Below, piece after piece: positions 40,102 to 45,262 of a stretch of 45,262 nucleotides of DNA. A program made the position numbers and the translations under genes. Origin of the DNA: Acidobacteriota bacterium (GTDB taxonomy: Bacteria; Acidobacteriota; Vicinamibacteria; Vicinamibacterales; Fen-181); contig JANYLG010000189.1 in NCBI GenBank assembly GCA_025363775.1, forward strand, positions 1 through 45,262. The letters run 5' to 3'. Numbering within the stretch: position 1 is the first letter of the stretch; every line of letters starts with the position of its first letter. The notes below the pieces were generated by a model. The model saw only the letters and a list, made by a program, of their open reading frames with translations, was not told where the DNA came from and did not search any database.

Positions 40102-40965
40102 TCACTTCCACTCGTTTAGAAAATCGCGGGCAACCTCCCTCTCGGGCCGGTGGCCGACGTCCACCGATCCGTTCATGCGACGCATCGCCGAGTCCGAAAT
40201 GCGGCCCGAGAGCTCTGCCAGCACCGCCCTTAACCGGGGATATCGTTCGAGGCTATCATGTCGAACGACGATGGCGCACTCGTAAGGCGGGAAATAGCGT
40301 TTGTCATCCTCGAGGACGACGAACTCGGGACGCGCCAGCATTCCATCCGTTGCATTCGCAGCGGCCATCTCAATCGTCTTCGTCTGAAGGGCCGGGTAGA
40401 GGAGTCCGAGATCCATCGTCACCGGTGGCCCGGTCAGGCGCAACCCGTAGGTTTGGACCAGCCCCTTCAGGCCGTCGGGCCGCTCCGTGAACTCATATCC
40501 GACGCCCAGGCGCCATGGCCTGGGGCGCCGTGCCGCTTCGCTGAGAGTCCGCACGCCTTCCTCGCGGGCGCTATCGACACGTACCACCATCGCAAAGCTG
40601 TTGTTGAACCCGAGCGGAGGGAGCCACTCGAGCCCCCATGGCCGATAGCCCTTCCGGACGCGATCGAGCGCAGCCTTCGCGTCCTTGACGGCCGGCTGCT
40701 TCAATACGGCCGTGAGCGCGGTCCCTGTGTATTCGGGATACAGGTCGATGGAACCGCCCTTTACCGCTTCGTGAGCCAGCATCGTACCTCCGAGGTTGAG
40801 TCTTCGGTCCACCTCGAAGCCGAGACGCCGTTCGATATGGCGCGCCACGATCTCCCCGAGCAGCACCTGTTCCGTGAAATTCTTCGACCCGACCACCACG
40901 CGCGGCGTTGACGAACATCCGGCCGCGAGCGAGGCAATCAAAACGAAAATCGCCGTTCGATCCAT
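40102..40965 (-). CDS. Opu/ProX-type substrate-binding lipoprotein of an ABC transporter
   Basis: The 287-residue protein begins at the ATG at 40965 with a lipoprotein signal and lipobox LAAGC (cysteine 17). It matches the OpuAC/OpuCC/ProX type-II binding proteins: 'VVVGSKNFTEQVLLGEIVARHIE', 'GGSIDLYPEYTGTAL' and 'MAAANATDGML' (in parts), ending 'REVARDFLNEWK'. Members bind quaternary ammonium compounds such as glycine betaine or choline; the EgtU branch binds ergothioneine, itself a betaine. Being in one operon with egtB and egtD, ergothioneine or hercynine is a serious candidate ligand (inference). Its start overlaps the permease end by 28 bases. Confidence 0.85.
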   Translation of the reverse strand: MDRTAIFVLIASLAAGCSSTPRVVVGSKNFTEQVLLGEIVARHIERRLGFEVDRRLNLGGTMLAHEAVKGGSIDLYPEYTGTALTAVLKQPAVKDAKAALDRVRKGYRPWGLEWLPPLGFNNSFAMVVRVDSAREEGVRTLSEAARRPRPWRLGVGYEFTERPDGLKGLVQTYGLRLTGPPVTMDLGLLYPALQTKTIEMAAANATDGMLARPEFVVLEDDKRYFPPYECAIVVRHDSLERYPRLRAVLAELSGRISDSAMRRMNGSVDVGHRPEREVARDFLNEWK

Positions 40966-41543
40966 CCGAGCGCCTCGTCTGCTGCGATCGCCATCAGTGC
41001 AGCCGGCACGGCGCCAGCTAGAATCGTCGTCGTGTCGGCCATCGCAATGCCGCGGAAAACGAAGGTCCCCAACCCTCCGCCCCCGATCGCGGCCGCGATC
41101 GTGGCCGTTCCAATCGTTGTCACGGTCGCAATGCGAATCCCGGCGAGGATAGTCGGAAATGCGAGCGGCAGTTCCACCCCCCACAGAATCTGACCGTCCG
41201 TCATCCCCATGGCGACAGCCGATTCGCGTACGCCGGCGTCGACGCCCAGAATGCCAACGACCATGTTTCGGAGAATCGGAAGAAGGGCGTACAGGATGAG
41301 CGCGACAATCGCCGTCGGCTTCCCTACGCCGCCAAGAAACGGGAGCGGCAGGAGAAAACCAAACACCGCCAGGCTTGGCACGGTCTGGACGACGTTCACC
41401 ACGCCCAGGGTCCAGCGGCGCAGCCGCGGGCGCCGCGTCAGGATCACGGCCGATGGCGCGGCGATGACCACCGCGGCAAACACCGCTATGGCGACGAGCC
41501 ACAGGTGTTCGGCCGACAATCTGACGATCTCAGCCAGTCGCAT
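40938..41543 (-). CDS. Opu-type ABC transporter permease
   Basis: The 201-residue protein has five or six membrane helices and the inner-membrane permease motif region 'AVAMGMTDGQILWGVELPLAFPTILAGIRIATV' (seen in parts), typical of OpuCB/ProW/YehW. I start it at the ATG at 41543; longer frames begin in Arg-rich sequence that overlaps the ATPase gene and looks non-coding. It overlaps the ATPase gene by 14 bases and the binding-protein gene by 28, showing a tightly coupled transporter unit. Only one permease gene is present, so it should homodimerise. Confidence 0.87.
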   Translation of the reverse strand: MRLAEIVRLSAEHLWLVAIAVFAAVVIAAPSAVILTRRPRLRRWTLGVVNVVQTVPSLAVFGFLLPLPFLGGVGKPTAIVALILYALLPILRNMVVGILGVDAGVRESAVAMGMTDGQILWGVELPLAFPTILAGIRIATVTTIGTATIAAAIGGGGLGTFVFRGIAMADTTTILAGAVPAALMAIAADEALGWIERRFSF

Positions 41544-42291
41544 GCGATCCGTCGAGTGTCCCCTCGCCCAGGGTCGCGAGGAACGCCGTCGCCTCCGGGG
41601 AACGCGCCTGAACGAACTCATCCGCCCGGGCCACAATCTCGAGCCGCCCTTCCTTCAACAGCGCGATCCGGGTTCCGAGCATGAGCGCTTCGCGGATGTC
41701 GTGGGTGACGAAGAGCGCGGTCTTGCCGAAGGCTCGCCGCAACCGCGCGAAGCGCTGCTGCATCTCAAACCGCGTCACCGGGTCGAGCGCCGCGAACGGT
41801 TCATCGAGCAACAGCAGCGGCGGATCCGCCGCCAGCGCGCGTGCGATGCCGACTCTCTGTTTTTCGCCGCCGGAAAGCTGTCTTGGATGGCGCGATCCAT
41901 AGACCGGCGCAGGCATGCCCATGGCGTCAAGCAGCTCTCTCGTGCGGGCTCGTATTCGTTCCTCCGGCCAGCCTTCCAGCTTCGGAACGAGCCCGACGTT
42001 CTCAGCAACGGTCGCGTGCGGGAAAAGCCCGCCCTCCTGAATCACATAGCCCATACGTCGCCGCAGGCGAATGGGATCCCAGTCTGTAACGGGCTTGCCT
42101 TCGAACCGCACTTCGCCACTCGTGGGCTCGACCAGCCGGTTTACCATCTTGAGCAAAGTCGTCTTCCCGGAGCCGCTCCGCCCCAGCAGCGCCACCGTTT
42201 CGCTCTCTTGGACGCACAGGTCGATTCCGTGGAGAATCTCACGGCCGCCGATTTGGTAAGTTACAGCGCGAAACTCGACCAGGGCTGCCAT
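41530..42291 (-). CDS. Opu-type ABC transporter ATP-binding protein
   Basis: The 253-residue ATPase has Walker A GRSGSGKTT, Q-loop 'GYVIQEGGLFPHATVAENV', signature LSGGEKQRVGIARAL, Walker B LLLLDEPFAALD and the switch histidine in 'VTHDIREAL'. This is the ProV/OpuCA group, but the C-terminal CBS domains that sense ionic strength in osmoregulated members are absent (about 250 residues against 380-400). Lack of CBS domains fits a nutrient or thiol-betaine transporter better than a classical osmoprotectant system. It is the first gene of the operon; a TATACT -10-like box lies at 42340-42335 on the minus strand. The ATG at 42291 has no strong Shine-Dalgarno sequence. Confidence 0.88.
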   Translation of the reverse strand: MAALVEFRAVTYQIGGREILHGIDLCVQESETVALLGRSGSGKTTLLKMVNRLVEPTSGEVRFEGKPVTDWDPIRLRRRMGYVIQEGGLFPHATVAENVGLVPKLEGWPEERIRARTRELLDAMGMPAPVYGSRHPRQLSGGEKQRVGIARALAADPPLLLLDEPFAALDPVTRFEMQQRFARLRRAFGKTALFVTHDIREALMLGTRIALLKEGRLEIVARADEFVQARSPEATAFLATLGEGTLDGSHATG

Positions 42292-42496
42292 CAGGTGACA
42301 TCTACTCAGGACTTGGGCATCTCAGGTTCCAATCAGTATATACCGGGCCGCTACCGCTGGCGTTCGCCGCACAGCGACCGTACGATTACGTACCGCAACG
42401 CCGGGGTGCAACGGCAACGCTAACAGCCAAGGGAGGTCCCCCGGCTCTGCCGTGGATGCTTACCCTCTTTTGAGGTAGATTGGCTAAACTGAACGT

Positions 42497-42957
42497 ATGA
42501 GTCGCTCAGACTGCTGGCCGCCCTTGCCGCTAAACGAGTGGCAGAATACCTACCGCACTCTTCACATGTGGACGCAGATCGTTGGCAAGGTCCGTATGGC
42601 CCTCTCCCCGCCCATGAATCATTGGTGGCACGTCGCGCTATATGTCAACTCCCGCGGGCTGACAACGGGACCAATACCGTACGCGCGAGGCGTCTTCGAC
42701 ATTCAGTTCAACTTTCAGAGGCATGAGCTGAACATCTCCACCAGCGAAGGCCCCAGCGCATCTCGGCCATTGCGGGGCGAGGCAGTTGCCAGCTTCTACC
42801 TCGGAATATTCGAGGCGCTGAAATCGCTCGGCATCGTGGTGCAGATCAATCCCATGCCGCAGGAGGTCCAGAGGAAACCCTCTACGAGTTCTTGGAGAGC
42901 ACGTATGATGCGGGAGCGCGTCTCGCCAAGTGGGACCGCGCGACATTGGAGAGCTGA
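42497..42957 (+). pseudogene. DUF5996 gene with internal deletion and frameshift
   Basis: The first 118 or so codons encode a clear DUF5996 N-terminus ('WPPLPLNEWQNTYRTLHMWTQ' in parts, 'NHWWHVALYVNSRGLTTGPIPY', 'ALKSLGIVVQINPMPQEV'). After about 42865 the coding match jumps to another frame, reading 'EETLYEFLESTYDAGARLAKWDRATLES' in pieces, which is the normal C-terminal end of the family, with a TGA at 42955-42957. Intact members have about 300 residues, so roughly 150 central residues are gone. The family has no known function. The UBP zinc-finger gene begins three bases after this stop. Confidence 0.75.
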
Positions 42958-42959
42958 AC

Positions 42960-43232
42960 ATGCCCGAGCCATGCAAGCATCTCGATCAGATCAAGGTCAG
43001 GCATACGGCTAAGAAGGGCTGCGAGGACTGCCTCACAACGGGCGATACCTGGGTGCACCTTCGACTCTGTTTGTCGTGCGGGCATGTCGGATGTTGTGAC
43101 TCCTCCAAGAACAAGCACGCCACAAAGCATTTCCACGCGACGACACACCCTCTGGTCCGCTCTATCGAACCAGGCGAGGATTGGATCTGGTGCTATGTCG
43201 ATAACGTCATGCCGGGCGATTTGGACCATTGA
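42960..43232 (+). CDS. Small UBP-type zinc-finger protein
   Basis: The 90-residue protein is a single ZnF-UBP domain: C5 and H7, C21 and C24, C37 and C40, C45/C46 and a histidine-rich second half (H53, H57, H59, H63) in 'CLSCGHVGCCDSSKNKHATKHFHATTHP' (seen in parts). In eukaryotes this domain of HDAC6 and USP enzymes binds the free C-terminus of ubiquitin. Small bacterial copies are common in Actinobacteria and Acidobacteria, often next to oxidoreductases, and their partner is not known. GGAG lies eight bases before the ATG. It follows the broken DUF5996 gene and was probably translated with it. Confidence 0.85.
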   Translation: MPEPCKHLDQIKVRHTAKKGCEDCLTTGDTWVHLRLCLSCGHVGCCDSSKNKHATKHFHATTHPLVRSIEPGEDWIWCYVDNVMPGDLDH

Positions 43233-43379
43233 GCCGCGGGCCGCGACACGCCACCACCAGCACACGTCCGGGAATATCTAGAACGTTCAGCAGGGACGGA
43301 GGCAGCGCAACCCCACCGGACCTGGCGTCGACCCTCACGCCGGCGAAGATGTCCGGGCACGCGTGCTCGTCGAGCCAGG

Positions 43380-44219
43380 TCAGATCCCGTGTCGGGCGGC
43401 GTCGCAGGTGCGCTGCGAAAAAGCCATCAGCCGCTGCTTGAACCCGCCGAACCGGTCCACCTTTGTCACCGTCGCCTCGTCCAGGTAGAGCGACCGCTTC
43501 ATCTCGACCTGCACCGTGTGATAACCAGCCGCCGGGTCGCCATATTGCTTGACGATGGTCCCCCCTTTGTACGGATTGTTCACCTGGACCGTGAAACCCA
43601 TACCGCGCAGGGTGTCGACAATGAGCGCGGTGAACGCGGGGGAGGCGCTCCGGCCGTCGAGGTCGCCAACCACGAAGTCGGGCCGCGCGGCCCCGTCGCC
43701 ATCGGGCGTCATGGCGTTGCCAACCGACTTCATCGAATGCCAGTTGATGTGCCAGACCACGCCGCGAGACCGATGGATCTCATCGCGAAGCGCGGCCAGG
43801 GCTGCGTGATAGGGTCTGTAGATGTTGTCGATTCGAGCGCGCACTTCGGCTCCGGCCAGCAGGCGGGCATTGACCTCGACGCCCGGCGTCACGAACCGAC
43901 GAATCAACCCGAGTCCCTTACGGGTCTTGTCGCTCGGGTTTGCCGGCCACGGCCACGGCTCCGACAGCAGCTCCACGTCGAGGTCATCGTCTTGCCGGTT
44001 CAGGTCGATGTAGCACCGCGGGTAGGTCGCCAGCAGCACGCAGGCGCCGTAGGCGGTGGCGTCGCCGACAAGTTCGTCGAGATAGGCGTCTTCGCCGCGA
44101 CGCAGGTCGGCGCCCTTGGCCCTCGTGTCGAAGTCCGCGGGATAGAACCGCCCGCTGTGCGGCGAGTCGAACAGCACGACGGGTGCCGTGGCGGGTCGGC
44201 AAATCGTGTAACTGGTCAT
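43380..44219 (-). CDS. N-formylglutamate amidohydrolase family protein
   Basis: The 279-residue protein starts at the ATG at 44219 with TGAGG five bases upstream; a TTG at 44237 is less likely. The family blocks are 'VVLFDSPHSGRFYP', 'RCYIDLNRQDDDLD', 'YRPYHAALAALRDEIH', 'VVWHINWHSMKSVG' and 'HTVQVEMKRSLYL', containing the His and Glu metal/catalytic positions. Classical members (HutG) hydrolyse N-formyl-L-glutamate in histidine degradation, but no other hut gene is nearby. Many family members act on unknown N-acyl amino acids. It is just downstream of the YfcC-type carrier gene on the same strand, seven bases after that gene's stop, so the carrier may import its substrate or product. Confidence 0.85.
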   Translation of the reverse strand: MTSYTICRPATAPVVLFDSPHSGRFYPADFDTRAKGADLRRGEDAYLDELVGDATAYGACVLLATYPRCYIDLNRQDDDLDVELLSEPWPWPANPSDKTRKGLGLIRRFVTPGVEVNARLLAGAEVRARIDNIYRPYHAALAALRDEIHRSRGVVWHINWHSMKSVGNAMTPDGDGAARPDFVVGDLDGRSASPAFTALIVDTLRGMGFTVQVNNPYKGGTIVKQYGDPAAGYHTVQVEMKRSLYLDEATVTKVDRFGGFKQRLMAFSQRTCDAARHGI

Positions 44220-44226
44220 GTCGGCC

Positions 44227-45262
44227 TCAGTACCCAATCATCACGGCGACGGAGATGGCGACCAGCGACAGCACCGTCAGGATGAGGAACAGGGGAAGGA
44301 TGAATTTCAGCCACTGCCCGTAGGACACATGGCCCGTCGCCAGGTACGCGAGCAGCATGCCCGACGTGGGTGTAATCGTGTTGGTCAAGCCGTTGCCGAA
44401 GATAAAGGCCTGCACGCAGACCTGTCCGGACACGCCCGCCAGCAGACCGATGGGCCCCAGGATCGGCATGGTGACGGCGGCCTTCCCGGACGTGGACGGG
44501 ATGAAGACATCGATCACCATCTGGATGAACACCATGGCGTTCGCTACGATGACCGGCCGCTGGCCTTCGGCCAGGCGCGCCATCGAGTGGATGACCGAAT
44601 CCAGGATGAGACCATTCTTGAGGATGACCTCCACGGCCTTGGCCAACCCGACCAGCAGTGCAGGCAGGACCATGGCCTTCATCCCCACGAGGAAGGCTCC
44701 GGCGGCGGCTCGGGACCTCAGTCGCCCCAGCGCAGCAATGGCCACGGCCATGAAGATGTACATCGCTGCCAGTTCGGAGTTGTCCCAGTCCAATTCCTGT
44801 GCGCCCACCACGATGGCGACAACCGACAGCGCGATGAGGAGCCAGATGGCCACATGCCGGCCCGGCATTGGCGCGGACGAAAACTCGAGATCGCCGTTGT
44901 GCGTGAAGCCCGAGTTCTTGACGTATCGCAGCAGAAACCAGATGCCGATCGGCAGGTAGACGACAAACGTGATGAGCCGGAACCAGACCCCGCTGAACAC
45001 CTCGACGCCGACAATCGGCTGGGCGATGACGAGGGCCATCGGGTTGGTCACCGATGTCATGTAGCCGATCTTCGCTGCGATCAAGATGAGGGCGGTCCCA
45101 AACAGCGCATCCAGACCCAGCCGCTTGGCCAGCACCAGCATGATCGGGATCAGGACCAGGTATTCGGAGATGAGACCCAGGAAGGTGCCGCCTGCCGCGA
45201 TCACCAGCATCAGCACGGGCGCCAGGACATAGACGTTGCCCTTGGTCGCCGCCAGGAGCCGC
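44227..45262 (-). CDS. YfcC-family inner-membrane carrier (5' end outside window)
   Basis: The frame is open to the window edge and gives at least 345 C-terminal residues with about ten hydrophobic helices. Family blocks include 'EYLVLIPIMLVLAKRLGLDALFGTALILIAAKIGYMTSVTNP' (in parts), 'VIVANAMVFIQMVIDVFIPSTSGKAAVTMPILGPIGLLAGVSGQ' (in parts) and 'NTITPTSGMLLAYLA'. This is the YfcC/ArcD-like group of basic amino acid or C4-dicarboxylate carriers. The N-terminal 100 or so residues lie outside. Its neighbour is an N-formylglutamate amidohydrolase, which suggests transport of an acidic or acylated amino acid (inference). Confidence 0.85.
   Translation of the reverse strand, partial: RLLAATKGNVYVLAPVLMLVIAAGGTFLGLISEYLVLIPIMLVLAKRLGLDALFGTALILIAAKIGYMTSVTNPMALVIAQPIVGVEVFSGVWFRLITFVVYLPIGIWFLLRYVKNSGFTHNGDLEFSSAPMPGRHVAIWLLIALSVVAIVVGAQELDWDNSELAAMYIFMAVAIAALGRLRSRAAAGAFLVGMKAMVLPALLVGLAKAVEVILKNGLILDSVIHSMARLAEGQRPVIVANAMVFIQMVIDVFIPSTSGKAAVTMPILGPIGLLAGVSGQVCVQAFIFGNGLTNTITPTSGMLLAYLATGHVSYGQWLKFILPLFLILTVLSLVAISVAVMIGY

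Noticed and set aside
40102-41502. Longer frame upstream of the ABC binding protein
   Set aside because: The upstream part runs through the permease gene in another frame; the lipoprotein signal begins at the ATG at 40965.
43207-43378. Minus-strand open stretch of about 57 codons downstream of the N-formylglutamate amidohydrolase stop
   Set aside because: It reads smoothly as protein but has no start codon in a sensible position and no family I recognise. It may be a remnant; not strong enough to list.

Overview
The window looks like chromosomal DNA from a high-GC, Gram-negative heterotroph. My best guess is an Acidobacteriota member of the Vicinamibacteria type. That rests on an Oar-like TonB receptor with an N-terminal carboxypeptidase-regulatory domain and no SusD partner, many secreted hydrolases with Sec or Tat-like leaders, ABC-F and fused spermidine-synthase genes typical of such genomes, and a GGCTCGY heptamer repeat. 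The taxonomic call is inference. I found no rRNA, tRNA, CRISPR array, prophage or intact insertion sequence.

Region by region. 1-2119 (minus strand): envelope/stress genes, namely a two-BON lipoprotein cut by the window edge, a double PRC-barrel protein and a DUF6526 membrane protein. 2257-5582 (plus): a fused phosphotransbutyrylase-butyrate kinase, the ribosome rescue factor ArfB and a 5'-truncated URO-D-family gene. 5697-8108 (plus): a membrane-fused spermidine synthase-like protein. 8157-10085 (minus): the ABC-F protein Uup. 10140-31191: a large hexuronate/pectin catabolic locus. It holds a GH105 hydrolase and tagaturonate epimerase UxaE, a FadR-type regulator, a four-gene operon (SDR, LarA-like nickel epimerase, 6-phosphogluconate dehydrogenase, PfkB kinase), a decayed GH2 gene, a TonB receptor, a TIM-barrel isomerase, and an operon of a second FadR-type regulator, ExuT, a GH3 glycosidase, UxaC and a broken VOC gene. 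31448-37454 (plus): a secreted S9 peptidase, a heptamer repeat tract, gamma-glutamyltransferase and an amidase. 37783-42291 (minus): an Opu-type ABC transporter in one five-gene operon with EgtB and EgtD of ergothioneine synthesis. 42497-45262: a broken DUF5996 gene, a UBP-type zinc-finger protein, an N-formylglutamate amidohydrolase and a YfcC-type carrier cut by the window edge.

How the genes may work together. Secreted GH105 and GH3 enzymes and the TonB receptor would deliver uronates. ExuT imports them, UxaC makes fructuronate or tagaturonate, UxaE turns tagaturonate into fructuronate, and the SDR (UxuB-like) would give D-mannonate. The usual next enzymes, mannonate dehydratase UxuA and KDPG aldolase, are not in the window. 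The SDR is instead co-transcribed with a LarA homologue that keeps all catalytic positions, a 6-phosphogluconate dehydrogenase whose cofactor loop looks NAD-type, and a sugar kinase. One LarA-family activity already known is D-gluconate 2-epimerase, which interconverts mannonate and gluconate. I therefore propose a route mannonate -> gluconate -> 6-phosphogluconate -> ribulose-5-phosphate, a nickel-dependent link from uronates into the pentose phosphate pathway. This is the most interesting candidate system here. Matching palindromes (GGTAATACC core) lie in front of both main operons and suggest shared control by the FadR-type regulators.

A second theme is decay: at least four genes show internal or terminal deletions (URO-D, GH2, VOC, DUF5996).
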